Source: Peptoniphilus gorbachii
GTDB lineage: Bacteria > Bacillota > Clostridia > Tissierellales > Peptoniphilaceae
Direction of reading: 5' to 3'
DNA: 64,000 nt
Assembly (NCBI RefSeq): GCF_016908115.1
Contig: NZ_JAFBDH010000002.1
Location: forward strand, 186,001 to 250,000
Positions 21,885 through 30,544 of this stretch are shown one piece after another. Position 1 is the stretch's first letter, and each line of letters opens with the position of its first letter. Position numbers and translations under genes: made by a program. Below the pieces are notes generated by a model that saw nothing but the letters and a program-made list of their open reading frames with translations, was not told the DNA's origin and searched no databases.

Positions 21885-23066
21885 CTATTTATTCATAAAA
21901 TGCTTACAAGCTTTTTCCATTCTATTTAAGCCTTCAACAATGTCTTCATAAGAAGATGCATAGGATAATCTAATAAAGCCTTCCCCTGCACTTCCAAAAA
22001 CTGTGCCCGGTACTACTGCAACACATTCTTCATCAAGAAGATATTGGCAAAATTCTTCTGAAGAAACTCCAACGCCCTTAATATTTATAAAAGCGTAAAA
22101 AGCTCCATCAGGAGAGTTTAAGCTAAGTCCATCAATAGAATTAACTTTTTCTAAAATATAATCACGTCTTCTCTTATATTCTTCGACCATTTTCTTTACA
22201 TCATCTTCTGCTTCTTTAAGTGCAGTAATACCTGCGTGTTGAACAAAGGAAGTTGCACAAGATGTGTTATGTTGGTGAATTGTATTTAAAACTTTTATAA
22301 ATTCTTCTGGAGCTGCAATGTAAGCAAGACGAAAACCAGTCATAGAAAAAGTTTTTGAGAAGCCATTTATTGTAATAGTTCTCTCTTTCATTCCATCAAA
22401 TGATGCTATAGAATAATGATCTTTATTTCCATAAATAATTTTCTCATAAATTTCATCAGCAATTACAAGTATATCTTTTTTCTTTGCAAATTCAGCAAGT
22501 TTTTCTGTAGTTTCCTTTGTAAGCATTGATCCTATTGGGTTTGATGGCGTAATAATTACAATAGCTTTAGTTTTTTCAGTTACAAGTTTTTCTAACTCAT
22601 CAAAATCAATTTGAAAATCATTTTCTTGGGCTAAGCTGTATCTTACAGGAACTGCATTCATAATATGAGCCGCATTTACATAATTTGGCCAACATGGATT
22701 TGGAAGTAAAATTTCGTCGCCTTCTTCTAAAATTAAGGAATAAGTATCATAAATTGCTTCACTTGCTCCTGCTGTTATTAAAATTTCTTTTGCAGAATAA
22801 TCTAAATTATTTTCTTTTCTTAATTTCTCAGCAACAGCTTCTCTTAATTCCATTATTCCAAAATTTGAAGTGTAAAAAACATCACCCTTTTCAATGCTTT
22901 TTATAGTGGCATCTTTAATTACCTTTGGAGTATCAAAATCAGGTCTACCAACTTCGAAGTGATAAATTCTCTTACCTTCTCTTTCCATTTGAAGAGTTTT
23001 TTCATTAATTTTTCTTATACCTGACGGTGCTACTTTACTAAATTTACTACAAATAAAATTCCTCAT
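21885..23066 (-). CDS. Class I/II PLP-dependent aminotransferase (aspartate-aminotransferase-like)
   Basis: A 393-residue fold-type I aminotransferase of the AspC/AlaT-like group. Visible motifs: FEVGRPDFDTP near the N-terminus, TAGASEAIYDTYS (about 95), SNPIGSMLT with the cofactor-contacting Asn (about 180), VIADEIYEKIIY (about 210) and the lysine in INGFSKTFSMTGFRLAYI (Lys about 238). Substrates are probably dicarboxylic or neutral amino acids; the exact pair is uncertain. It is cotranscribed with the threonine dehydratase 11 bases upstream, so a role in amino acid fermentation is inferred. Confidence 0.88.
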   Translation of the reverse strand: MRNFICSKFSKVAPSGIRKINEKTLQMEREGKRIYHFEVGRPDFDTPKVIKDATIKSIEKGDVFYTSNFGIMELREAVAEKLRKENNLDYSAKEILITAGASEAIYDTYSLILEEGDEILLPNPCWPNYVNAAHIMNAVPVRYSLAQENDFQIDFDELEKLVTEKTKAIVIITPSNPIGSMLTKETTEKLAEFAKKKDILVIADEIYEKIIYGNKDHYSIASFDGMKERTITINGFSKTFSMTGFRLAYIAAPEEFIKVLNTIHQHNTSCATSFVQHAGITALKEAEDDVKKMVEEYKRRRDYILEKVNSIDGLSLNSPDGAFYAFINIKGVGVSSEEFCQYLLDEECVAVVPGTVFGSAGEGFIRLSYASSYEDIVEGLNRMEKACKHFMNK

Positions 23067-23077
23067 AGCTTCCTCCC

Positions 23078-24034
23078 TTATGAATTTATTATATTTTCAA
23101 TTGTACTTCCATCTACATTGCCAGCAGTGATAATTAGAACTAATTTATCTCTATTATCATATTTAATTTTTCCTTCTAAAATTGCTCCAAGACCAATAGC
23201 AGCAGATGGCTCAACAATTAATTTCTCTTTATTATACAACAAATCTAAAGCTTTTTTAATAAATTTATCTTGGCAAGTTACAAGATCGTCAACTAAATCT
23301 CTTATTACTTCAAAAGCATTGGCACTTGGAGTAATTGACATCAAGCCATCAGCAATTGTTTCGCCTTTTTTTATATTAGTAGGTCTTCCCTCTTTTAAAG
23401 ATTTTGTATATCTTTGAAAATTTTCTGGTTCAACTCCAATAACTTTAGACCATCGAGTTACACCCTTAGTGTAGAGGGCAATGCCAGAAATAAGCCCGCC
23501 ACCGCCAACAGGAACAATTAATTTTAGATGATCCATTTTATTTAAAATTTCTACAGCAAGAGTACCTTGACCTTCAGAAACATCTAAATCATCTGATGGA
23601 TGAATAAAAATCATGCCTTCCTTATCAGCAATTTCTCTTGCCAGATCAAATCTTTTTTCTACAGTTGAAACAATAACTTCAGCGCCAAGATCTCTTATCA
23701 TCTGTCTCTTTAAGTCAGTAGAAGTTTCTGACACTACGACTTTTGCAGGTATGCCAAGCATTTTGGCACAAGTCGCCACAGCCTTTCCATGATTTCCAGA
23801 AGAAGCAGTAACAAGACCTCTTTTTAATTCCTCATCAGAAAGTTTTCTAATTTTATTTATTACGCCTCTGATTTTAAAAGAATTAGTCCTTTGCATATTT
23901 TCTAACTTGGTATAGACTGATGTGCCTAAAAGTTCAGAAATATAATCTAGTCTAATAAGAGGAGTGTCATAAACATAATCCCTAATTCTCTCTCTCGCCT
24001 TTATTGTATCCTTATACCCATTTCTATAATCCAT
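23078..24034 (-). CDS. Threonine/serine dehydratase (catabolic type)
   Basis: A 318-residue fold-type II PLP enzyme. The PLP lysine lies in TNSFKIRGVINK (about residue 52), the substrate loop is SSGNHGKAVA and the phosphate loop is VGGGGLISG (about 178). It lacks the C-terminal regulatory ACT domain of biosynthetic IlvA, so it fits the catabolic TdcB type or a related serine/threonine ammonia-lyase, giving 2-oxobutyrate or pyruvate plus ammonia. AAAGGAGAAG precedes the ATG. It leads a two-gene operon with the aminotransferase. Confidence 0.88.
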   Translation of the reverse strand: MDYRNGYKDTIKARERIRDYVYDTPLIRLDYISELLGTSVYTKLENMQRTNSFKIRGVINKIRKLSDEELKRGLVTASSGNHGKAVATCAKMLGIPAKVVVSETSTDLKRQMIRDLGAEVIVSTVEKRFDLAREIADKEGMIFIHPSDDLDVSEGQGTLAVEILNKMDHLKLIVPVGGGGLISGIALYTKGVTRWSKVIGVEPENFQRYTKSLKEGRPTNIKKGETIADGLMSITPSANAFEVIRDLVDDLVTCQDKFIKKALDLLYNKEKLIVEPSAAIGLGAILEGKIKYDNRDKLVLIITAGNVDGSTIENIINS

Positions 24035-24078
24035 TACTTCTCCTTTAAAAAATTACAAAATAAAAACTATTTATTAAG

Positions 24079-24107
24079 ATTATAATATGCTAAAGTGGAT
24101 TTGTAAA
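24079..24107 (-). promoter_or_regulatory. Promoter of the dehydratase-aminotransferase operon
   Basis: Minus strand: -35 TTTACA (24102-24107), 17-bp spacer, -10 TATAAT (24079-24084). Confidence 0.78.
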
Positions 24108-24127
24108 ATATATTTACTTTAAAGTAA

Positions 24128-24155
24128 AAAACTCTAGACCTCAGCCTAGAGTTTT
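24128..24155 (-). terminator. Terminator of the phasin-like gene
   Basis: Arms AAAACTCTAG and CTAGAGTTTT around an 8-base loop, just after the stop at 24180. Confidence 0.8.
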
Positions 24156-24179
24156 ATTCATTGTATTTAATTTTAAATC

Positions 24180-25304
24180 TTATTTGCTCTTTAATCTTTC
24201 AATTTCCTTATTTAAAGAATCGATCTTATTTGACATCTTTACAATTTGATTATTTAAATCTTTTACATCTTCCTTACTTGAAGGTTCCACAAAATTCATA
24301 TAATCCATATTTAATTTAAATAGTTCTTCTCTTAAGGACTTAGTTTCCTCTTCAGCCTTCTTATAAACTTCCTTAAATTTGTCTAGGTCAAATAATTTCT
24401 TGTATTGTTCCTTAGTTTTTTCTTGGAAGAAATCATAAACTTCTTGAGGATCCTTTTTCTTAGCAAGTTCTTCCAAATCATTTCTATATTTTTCAAAAGT
24501 AAATTCAGAAATTTTTGCAATTTCAGCATATATTTCCTTGTAGTAATTAATATAAACTTCAAAATACCTCATAGATTTTTCAATAAAAGTTCTTTGAAAT
24601 CCTAAAACCTTGGAAGTGCTGGCAAAATATTCATTACCACCAAATAATTTCTCATATTCTTCTAAGTTACTTAGCATTTGTTGTGAAAATTTTTCCATGT
24701 TTTTGAAATAATCCATCTTTCCGAAGAAATTATCAGTCATAAAAGGCATATTTCCAAAATTAGGAATCATAAAATTAAAATTTCCAAAAAACTTTTGATT
24801 GAAATCTAAAATTTCTTTTGCCCTATCCCTAACTTGTTCTGGCATAAAAATATTCATATAATTTTCTTGATATTTCTTGTAAGAGTTAAAAAGATTTTTT
24901 GCAGCTAAACTATAATCTTCCACAAACTTACCATTGGCACTTAGCATTGGAAAATAATTTTTAAAATTATTCATAAAATCGCTATAAACTTTATTTGGCT
25001 CTCTTAAATTGTCAGCAAAAAATTTTTGAAAGTTCATAAAATTTTCAAAGTAAGGATTAACTTCAAAAAGTCCCTTCATTTTTTCACTATAATCAGCTTG
25101 GAAAGGATTAAACTTGTTCATAGTATCCATATAATTTTTTGGCATTTCATAAATATTTTCTACCATCTTTTCATTTATTCTTGCCATTTCTCTAAAATAA
25201 TCTTCCAAACTTAATTTTTCTTTATCATCATTTTCATTTCCCTGATTAAAAGATTTTAACAAATTCATTTGGGCATCGTATATATCCTTGTAAAGATTGA
25301 ACAT
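24180..25304 (-). CDS. Phasin/PhaE-like helical protein
   Basis: A 374-residue, almost entirely helical, charged protein without signal peptide. The first 300 residues are rich in Phe, Met, Tyr and Asn (for example NPYFENFMNFQKFFADN). The end, DLNNQIVKMSNKIDSLNKEI, is a coiled coil. This composition and layout resemble PhaE, the non-catalytic subunit of class III polyhydroxyalkanoate synthases, and phasins, which coat storage granules. No phaC synthase gene lies in the window. GGAGGTAGCCCT precedes the ATG. It is a single gene between two terminators. The assignment is moderate, from overall character rather than a catalytic motif. Confidence 0.5.
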   Translation of the reverse strand: MFNLYKDIYDAQMNLLKSFNQGNENDDKEKLSLEDYFREMARINEKMVENIYEMPKNYMDTMNKFNPFQADYSEKMKGLFEVNPYFENFMNFQKFFADNLREPNKVYSDFMNNFKNYFPMLSANGKFVEDYSLAAKNLFNSYKKYQENYMNIFMPEQVRDRAKEILDFNQKFFGNFNFMIPNFGNMPFMTDNFFGKMDYFKNMEKFSQQMLSNLEEYEKLFGGNEYFASTSKVLGFQRTFIEKSMRYFEVYINYYKEIYAEIAKISEFTFEKYRNDLEELAKKKDPQEVYDFFQEKTKEQYKKLFDLDKFKEVYKKAEEETKSLREELFKLNMDYMNFVEPSSKEDVKDLNNQIVKMSNKIDSLNKEIERLKSK

Positions 25305-25344
25305 AGGGCTACCTCCTTTATTTTATTAATACTTACCACGAAAA

Positions 25345-25371
25345 AGAACTTTCTAAACCCTAGAAAGTTCT
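25345..25371 (-). terminator. Terminator of the S41-like gene
   Basis: Perfect 11-bp arms AGAACTTTCTA and TAGAAAGTTCT with a 5-base loop, then T residues on the minus strand. Confidence 0.85.
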
Positions 25372-25480
25372 AATATTTAATATTTAATTTTTTCTTAATT
25401 ATTAATAATATTATATGGATAACTAATTTTAAACAAAATCTTTTTAAAATCAAAAAATATTTTTTAGCTTATATAGATTT

Positions 25481-26521
25481 TTAATTTTTAACTTCTTGTA
25501 AAATATATTCTAAAGCCTTATCTTTAGCTTCCTTTTCATCACATACAATATCTGGAGTAATTTTTTTATAATCAACTTTTTCTTCACCATTGGGCGTTAG
25601 CATTTTAGAATCTGTCAAAATCATTATTAAACCATCATTAATCCTCACAAGCTTATCAGAACTTATAAGCCCCATAGTTTCTGTGCCAATTATTTTAGCA
25701 TTTGCATTATCTTTTAAAGCTAAAGTTAAATATTCAGCTGAAGCCAAAGTTTTTTCATTAACAATTACACATATTGGCTTTTTAACTTTAGTTTCATTTT
25801 TATATTTATCTATTTTTTGAATTTTTCCATCTTTTTCAGCACACAAAACACCTTTATCTAGAAAATCTTTTCCAACGATATTGTCATCTTTATCTAAGAA
25901 TTTCATTAAATCTCCATCATTTAAAAGTGATGATACACTTAATAATAAGGTCATTCTTGTTTCTGTACTGCCATTATCAGTTAAATCAATTACATATCCC
26001 AATACATCTTTATTATCTCTAATAGCCTTTAGACCTTCTTCTATAAATTTATCATATTCTAAAATTGACTTATTGTAGTCAATTCCATTTTCTGTTACTG
26101 CCTTAGAATCAAAACAAATTGAAGGAAGTTTTAAAAATAATACATTGTCAATAACTTCGCTAGTTGGAATAGGTTTTTCTTCCTTTTGGTATTTTTCATA
26201 ATTTCTATGATATATTGGAAATATAGCCGCATTTTTTCCCCCTATTATATTCAAAGCCTCATTTAAAATTTTTACTCTTTCACCAGCATGTTTTGAATTA
26301 TCAATTTTATTAACAATATCATCTTTATTGTCTTTCCATTCTTGTGAATCTCTATATAAACCCTCTTTATCCATCTCATTTATAGCAGCTATAGCTTCTT
26401 CCTTTGAAAGTTCATATGGTGTTAATCTGAATTTTAAATAGTCACTGTTGCTTCTATAAATATAAAAACCAGCTAAAAATAATATAACTACTAGCATTAT
26501 AATTTTTGTACTTTTTTTCAT
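25481..26521 (-). CDS. Membrane-anchored S41 (C-terminal-processing) peptidase-like protein
   Basis: A 346-residue protein with one N-terminal membrane helix (about residues 7-25) and an extracytoplasmic S41-like domain. GYVIDLTDNGSTETRMTLLL (about 195) matches the substrate-strand region. ICVIVNEKTLASAEYLTLAL (about 265) holds the expected catalytic serine within TLASAEY, and IIGTETMGL follows. No PDZ domain is evident. Catalysis is plausible but the Ser/Lys dyad is not certain. ATG 26521 is preferred over GTG 26536 because GAGG lies nine bases before it. The gene is monocistronic. Confidence 0.65.
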   Translation of the reverse strand: MKKSTKIIMLVVILFLAGFYIYRSNSDYLKFRLTPYELSKEEAIAAINEMDKEGLYRDSQEWKDNKDDIVNKIDNSKHAGERVKILNEALNIIGGKNAAIFPIYHRNYEKYQKEEKPIPTSEVIDNVLFLKLPSICFDSKAVTENGIDYNKSILEYDKFIEEGLKAIRDNKDVLGYVIDLTDNGSTETRMTLLLSVSSLLNDGDLMKFLDKDDNIVGKDFLDKGVLCAEKDGKIQKIDKYKNETKVKKPICVIVNEKTLASAEYLTLALKDNANAKIIGTETMGLISSDKLVRINDGLIMILTDSKMLTPNGEEKVDYKKITPDIVCDEKEAKDKALEYILQEVKN

Positions 26522-26687
26522 TTTTCTCAACCTCACTTCTAAAAATCAATATTAAAAATATTAGGGATATTATTGATCAAAACTAATTAATTATAAAATA
26601 ATCACAACTATATCAATTCATCATCCTCTCTGTTTTAAATCGTTTTCCTTTAATGCAAATGATACTCTTTTTTCTTTTTTTGTCAAG

Positions 26688-26726
26688 AAAAAAGACCCAT
26701 GTTTTTATAACTTTTGGGTCTTTTTT
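26688..26726 (-). terminator. Terminator of the pyr operon
   Basis: Arms AAAAAAGACCCA and TGGGTCTTTTTT around a 15-base loop, T-rich on both strands. Confidence 0.85.
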
Positions 26727-26744
26727 CTACACTTACACAAGCAT

Positions 26745-27650
26745 TTACACTAATTTTTTGATGTAATCATTTATATTTTTATTTTTTTCTTCTAAATATT
26801 TTTCAAGGTCAGAGATAATTTCTGCTCCTGCCTTGGGATTCATGAAATTATAAGTTCCAATTTCAACAGCAGTAGCTCCTGCCATTAAAAATTCAAGGAC
26901 ATCTTTATAAGATGTGATGCCGCCCATGCCTATTATTGGAATGTCAACTGCTCTTGCCACTTGATGAAGTATCCTTAGTGCAATTGGTTTTACTGCTGGT
27001 CCTGATAGGCCTGCGTAGGTATTATTAAAGACAATTTCTTCTCTATTAAGATCAATTGCCATGCCAAGAATTGTATTTATCAGTGAAAGGCCTGTTGCAC
27101 CTTCTGCTTCAACTGCCTTTGCTATGCCCACAATGTCTCCTGCATTGGGAGATAGTTTTACAAAAACTTTTTTATTTGTAACTTTCATGACCTGGCGGAC
27201 AACTTTAGCAGCAGAGTCCTTGTCCATGCCAAAAGCCATGCCACCTTCTTTTACATTAGGGCAAGAAATATTTAATTCAATGGCTGCAAATTCATAATCA
27301 TTTAAAATTTTTGTAGATTCGACATATTCTTCAATTGTGTTGCCACCAAGATTTACAAAAATTTCTGTTCCAAGTTCTTGCATTGAAGAAATTTTTTCTT
27401 TTACAAATTCTTCAACACCTGGATTTTCAAGTCCAATAGAATTTAATATTCCTGATGGTGTCTCCCAAATTCTTATGCCTTCATTTCCCTTTTTTGGGTG
27501 TCTAGTTATTCCCTTGGAAGATATTCCTCCTAGAATTTTTGGATCGTAGAAATTTTTAAATTCTTCTCCGTAGCCATAAGTTCCGCTGGCCATAATTATT
27601 GGATTTTTTAATTTTATTCCCGCTAAATCTATTTCACTTCTAGAAGTCAA
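26745..27650 (-). CDS. pyrD: Dihydroorotate dehydrogenase B, catalytic subunit
   Basis: A 301-residue FMN-containing TIM barrel that oxidises dihydroorotate to orotate, step four of UMP synthesis, using NAD+ through PyrK. Seen: NPIIMASGTYGYG near the N-terminus, the catalytic-cysteine loop ELNISCPNVKEGG (Cys about 130), FVKLSPN, and the FMN-phosphate region IIGMGGI. The start is TTG 27650, eight bases after GGGGAG and overlapping pyrK by 11 bases, so the two subunits are translationally coupled. Confidence 0.95.
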   Translation of the reverse strand: MTSRSEIDLAGIKLKNPIIMASGTYGYGEEFKNFYDPKILGGISSKGITRHPKKGNEGIRIWETPSGILNSIGLENPGVEEFVKEKISSMQELGTEIFVNLGGNTIEEYVESTKILNDYEFAAIELNISCPNVKEGGMAFGMDKDSAAKVVRQVMKVTNKKVFVKLSPNAGDIVGIAKAVEAEGATGLSLINTILGMAIDLNREEIVFNNTYAGLSGPAVKPIALRILHQVARAVDIPIIGMGGITSYKDVLEFLMAGATAVEIGTYNFMNPKAGAEIISDLEKYLEEKNKNINDYIKKLV

Positions 27651-28341
27651 TTAAATCACTCCCCTTAAATATTGGTCCTTCCTTGCAAGATCTCTTTCTG
27701 CCATTTTTTGTCTCACAAGAACATGATAGGCAAGCTCCAAGACCACAACCCATTCTCTTTTCTAGAGATACATAAGTTTTTGTCTTATGAGATTTTGCAA
27801 GTTCTACAACTTTTTTCATCATAATTTCTGGTCCACAGGCATAAATTAATTCATGTTTTCCAAAATCAATTACGTCTGTTATAAATCCACCCTTTTTTAT
27901 TTTTATGTCGCAAGACACATCTTTAAAGGCATTTTCAAGTTCAAGTTCTTCTCTTTCTCCAATGTATAGGGTAATTTTTGACTCAGGCTTTAATTTTTGA
28001 ATTTCCTTAATTAAATAGTGGAAGGGTGCCACACCAACTCCACCACCAACTAGGGCAACTTCATCAACATTTGCATAAAATGTATTTCCAAAGGGACCAT
28101 ATAATTTTATGTCGTCGCCTGCTTCTAATTTTTCAAGTATTTCTGTTCCCACTCCTCTTTTTTCTACTAAGAAGTCAGCCCCCTCTGTTACATCATAAAC
28201 TGAAATTGGTCTTGAAAGTGTGGGATAAGATTCCCAAGCTCTTAGCATAAAAAATTGTCCAGGATAAATTTTTCCCTTAAAATCCGTTCTCAGTATAAAA
28301 TAATCTTTACATACATGAATATTTTCTAAAATCTTTGCCAT
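27640..28341 (-). CDS. pyrK: Dihydroorotate dehydrogenase B, electron transfer subunit
   Basis: A 233-residue flavoprotein that passes electrons from PyrD to NAD+. It has a ferredoxin-reductase-type FAD domain (RPISVYDV), an NAD domain (LVGGGVGVAPFHYL, YACGPEIMMK) and the [2Fe-2S] site MGCGLGACLSCSC with a later Cys in KRSCKEGP. The reading frame is open far upstream, but the ATG at 28341 is chosen: GGAG precedes it and it abuts the pyrI stop, whereas a longer start would overlap pyrI. Confidence 0.94.
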   Translation of the reverse strand: MAKILENIHVCKDYFILRTDFKGKIYPGQFFMLRAWESYPTLSRPISVYDVTEGADFLVEKRGVGTEILEKLEAGDDIKLYGPFGNTFYANVDEVALVGGGVGVAPFHYLIKEIQKLKPESKITLYIGEREELELENAFKDVSCDIKIKKGGFITDVIDFGKHELIYACGPEIMMKKVVELAKSHKTKTYVSLEKRMGCGLGACLSCSCETKNGRKRSCKEGPIFKGSDLIDF

Positions 28342-28342
28342 T

Positions 28343-28774
28343 TTATTCTCCATAAGTTGTAAGAGTGTCGCAATATTCACACTTGTATTCTTTTTTTTCT
28401 CTGTCATAGAGGTAAAATTTGTGACCTGCAATTTCTCTTTCACTATTTGTTATACATCTTGGGTTTTTGCACTTTAAAACTCCTTCTACCACTTCAGGAA
28501 GTTCCATACGAATTTTTTTAACCCTCTCGCCATCTTCTATAAAATTAACTGTAGTGTGTGGTGCAATAAGTCCCAAAACTGTAAAGTCTATGTTGTAATC
28601 CGTTTCTATTTTTATAATATCTTTTTTGCCCAAGGAAGTTGAAAAAATATTTTGCATAAGAACAACTGCATCAGTAACTTTTTCTAGCTCCAAGGCCCTA
28701 TAAAGTACATGAGCACGACCTGCTTCTATGTGATCTAGTACAATTCCCTTTTTTATTTTTGAAACATTTATCAT
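28343..28774 (-). CDS. pyrI: Aspartate carbamoyltransferase regulatory subunit
   Basis: A 143-residue protein with the allosteric nucleotide-binding domain ([16 protein letters not shown]) and a C-terminal zinc domain with four cysteines (CKNPRC and CEYC). It confers CTP/ATP control on PyrB. Its start overlaps the pyrB stop by four bases. A regulatory subunit is the rule in enterobacteria and in many clostridia but not in bacilli, so this supports a clostridial-type lineage. Confidence 0.95.
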   Translation of the reverse strand: MINVSKIKKGIVLDHIEAGRAHVLYRALELEKVTDAVVLMQNIFSTSLGKKDIIKIETDYNIDFTVLGLIAPHTTVNFIEDGERVKKIRMELPEVVEGVLKCKNPRCITNSEREIAGHKFYLYDREKKEYKCEYCDTLTTYGE

Positions 28775-29682
28775 TTGTTAGCCTCCAAAAGTTTCATAAT
28801 AAGTGCCATTCTGCCATACATTCCAAATTTTGTCTGTTCAAAATAAACTGCACGATGATCCTTATCTACTTCAGTTGCAATTTCATTTACTCTAGGAAGA
28901 GGATGAAGAATATACATGTCATCTTTTGCATATTTTAATTTTTCTTCTGTAAGTATATAGTAGTCCTTTAATCTTTCATATTCGTCAGATGATACAAATC
29001 TCTCTTTTTGTACCCTTGACATATAAAGTATGTCTAAATCACCTATGGCACTCATGAGGTCAGTGGTTTCAGTGTAATTTTCTTTGTCAATAAAGTTTTT
29101 AAAGGGCTCTGGCATTTTTAATTCATCTGGAGAAATAAATACAAATTTTACATTTTCATAGCGGTTTAAGGCTCTCACAAGGGAGTGAATAGTTCTTCCA
29201 AATTTTAAATCTCCGCAAAGTCCAATAGTTAAATTGTCAAAGGATTTTTTGTAGTGCCTTATTGTAATTAAATCGGCAAGAGTTTGCGTTGGATGAAAGT
29301 GTCCACCATCGCCTGCATTTATTATTGGCATTTTAGTAACTGTCTTTGATGCAAGAAGTGCTGCACCTTCTTTGGGATGACGCATGGCACAAATATCTGC
29401 ATAGTTTTCTATTACTCTAATTGTATCTAAAAGAGTTTCGCCCTTTGTTGAAGAGCTAACTCCTGCATCAGAGAAACCAATTACTCGTCCTCCAAGTCTT
29501 AACATAGCTGTTTCAAAGGATAATCTCGTTCTCGTTGATGGCTCAAAAAAAAGACTAGCCAATAACTTATTGTCGCAAACATGAGAATAATCATTTGGAT
29601 TTGCGATAATGTCATCAACTAGTCTAAAAATTTCTTCGTATTCTTCTTTTGTAAAATCTAAGGGCTCTATTAAATGTTTCAT
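28771..29682 (-). CDS. pyrB: Aspartate carbamoyltransferase catalytic subunit
   Basis: A 303-residue enzyme that makes carbamoyl-aspartate from carbamoyl phosphate and aspartate. The carbamoyl-phosphate loop [16 protein letters not shown] (about residue 50) and HPTQTLADL (about 130) are present. ATG 29682 is used because GGAGG lies five bases upstream; the frame extends four codons further but through that ribosome site. It heads the operon pyrB-pyrI-pyrK-pyrD. No PyrR-type attenuator sequence is visible in the short leader. Confidence 0.96.
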   Translation of the reverse strand: MKHLIEPLDFTKEEYEEIFRLVDDIIANPNDYSHVCDNKLLASLFFEPSTRTRLSFETAMLRLGGRVIGFSDAGVSSSTKGETLLDTIRVIENYADICAMRHPKEGAALLASKTVTKMPIINAGDGGHFHPTQTLADLITIRHYKKSFDNLTIGLCGDLKFGRTIHSLVRALNRYENVKFVFISPDELKMPEPFKNFIDKENYTETTDLMSAIGDLDILYMSRVQKERFVSSDEYERLKDYYILTEEKLKYAKDDMYILHPLPRVNEIATEVDKDHRAVYFEQTKFGMYGRMALIMKLLEANK

Positions 29683-29713
29683 CTTGACCTCCATCTAATA
29701 TTTTATCTTTTTT

Positions 29714-29742
29714 ATATTACTTCAAAAATTTTAATTTGTAAA
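29714..29742 (-). promoter_or_regulatory. Promoter of the pyrBIKD operon
   Basis: Minus strand: -35 TTTACA (29737-29742), 17-bp spacer, -10 TAATAT (29714-29719). The leader is only about 25 bases, leaving no room for a PyrR attenuator. Confidence 0.7.
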
Positions 29743-29793
29743 GTGAATTGATAAATGTGTTATACTTGTAATAATAAATTTAAAGGAGATAAT

Positions 29794-30330
29794 ATGATTT
29801 ACTTAATACTTGGACATTCAGGCTCTGGCAAAAGCACCCTTAGAGATGAGCTTGCTAAAAAAGGTTTAAATAAAATAATAACTTACACAACAAGACCTCC
29901 TCGCCCCAAGGAAGTTGACGGTCTTGATTATAACTTTATAAATATTAAAGATTTTAAGAAAATGGAAGAAAAAAATTTATTTATTGGCTCAACTTGTTAT
30001 GCAGGAAATTATTATTCAACTTTAAAAAAAGATTTGGAAAAAAATAATAATGGCAATTCTGACTGCGTCATTATAGTTGATAAAGAAGGCGTCCTTGCCA
30101 TAAAAAAAGAATTTAAAAATTCCCTATGTATTTATTTAAAATGCTCTAAGGAAATTTTAAAAAAGAGAATGATAAAAAGAGCTGAAGATGAAAGCGTCAT
30201 AGAAAAAAGACTTTCTGTTTTAGAAAATTTAGACTCTTACGCAGATTATATAATAGATAGCGACAGAGAAATGGACTTTGTTTTAAGTGACGTCCTAAAA
30301 ATTATTAAAAGTCACAAGACAGGAAAATGA
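29794..30330 (+). CDS. Guanylate-kinase-like nucleotide kinase
   Basis: A 178-residue P-loop kinase. GHSGSGKST (about residue 6) is Walker A, and ITYTTRPPRPKEVDGLDYNFI carries the GMP-binding TTRPPR...Y pattern of guanylate kinase. A lid-like KKRMIKRAEDE region follows. Genuine Gmk usually has the sequence GPSGVGKGT and about 200 residues, so this may be a divergent Gmk or a paralogue. ATG 29794 follows AAAGGAG; upstream codons in frame belong to the promoter region. It lies between pyrB (divergent) and the riboflavin operon. Confidence 0.72.
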   Translation: MIYLILGHSGSGKSTLRDELAKKGLNKIITYTTRPPRPKEVDGLDYNFINIKDFKKMEEKNLFIGSTCYAGNYYSTLKKDLEKNNNGNSDCVIIVDKEGVLAIKKEFKNSLCIYLKCSKEILKKRMIKRAEDESVIEKRLSVLENLDSYADYIIDSDREMDFVLSDVLKIIKSHKTGK

Positions 30331-30341
30331 TTTTTCTTTTC

Positions 30342-30369
30342 TTGACATTTTATAATCTAGTGTTATCAT
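30342..30369 (+). promoter_or_regulatory. Promoter of the riboflavin operon
   Basis: -35 TTGACA (30342-30347), 16-bp spacer, -10 TATCAT (30364-30369), 20 bases before the FMN aptamer. Confidence 0.7.
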
Positions 30370-30392
30370 AAACTTATAAGTTAATATTACTC

Positions 30393-30491
30393 TTCAGGGC
30401 GAGGTGCAATTCCTCACCGGCGGTAAAGTCCGCGAGCGCAAGCTGAATTGGTGAAATTCCAATACCGACAGTAAAGTCTGGATGAAAGAAG
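30393..30491 (+). promoter_or_regulatory. FMN riboswitch (RFN element)
   Basis: The RFN core is present in order: TTCAGGGCGAGGTGCAATTC, CCTCACCGGCGGTAAAGTC, GCGAGCGC, ATTCCAATACCGACAGTAAA and GTCTGGATGAAAGAAG. FMN binding should favour the terminator downstream and so reduce ribD-ribH expression. Confidence 0.97.
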
Positions 30492-30508
30492 ATAAATTTT
30501 AAATTTTT

Positions 30509-30532
30509 GAGCCCTGCCTGGGCTCTTTTTTT
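30509..30532 (+). terminator. Terminator of the FMN riboswitch
   Basis: GAGCCC-TGCCT-GGGCTC followed by seven T residues, just before ribD. Confidence 0.9.
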
Positions 30533-30544
30533 ATAGGTGATTTA

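Noticed and set aside
28342-28443. A pyrK start upstream of 28341
   Set aside because: It would overlap pyrI by about 100 bases and the extra residues do not resemble PyrK; GGAG precedes ATG 28341.
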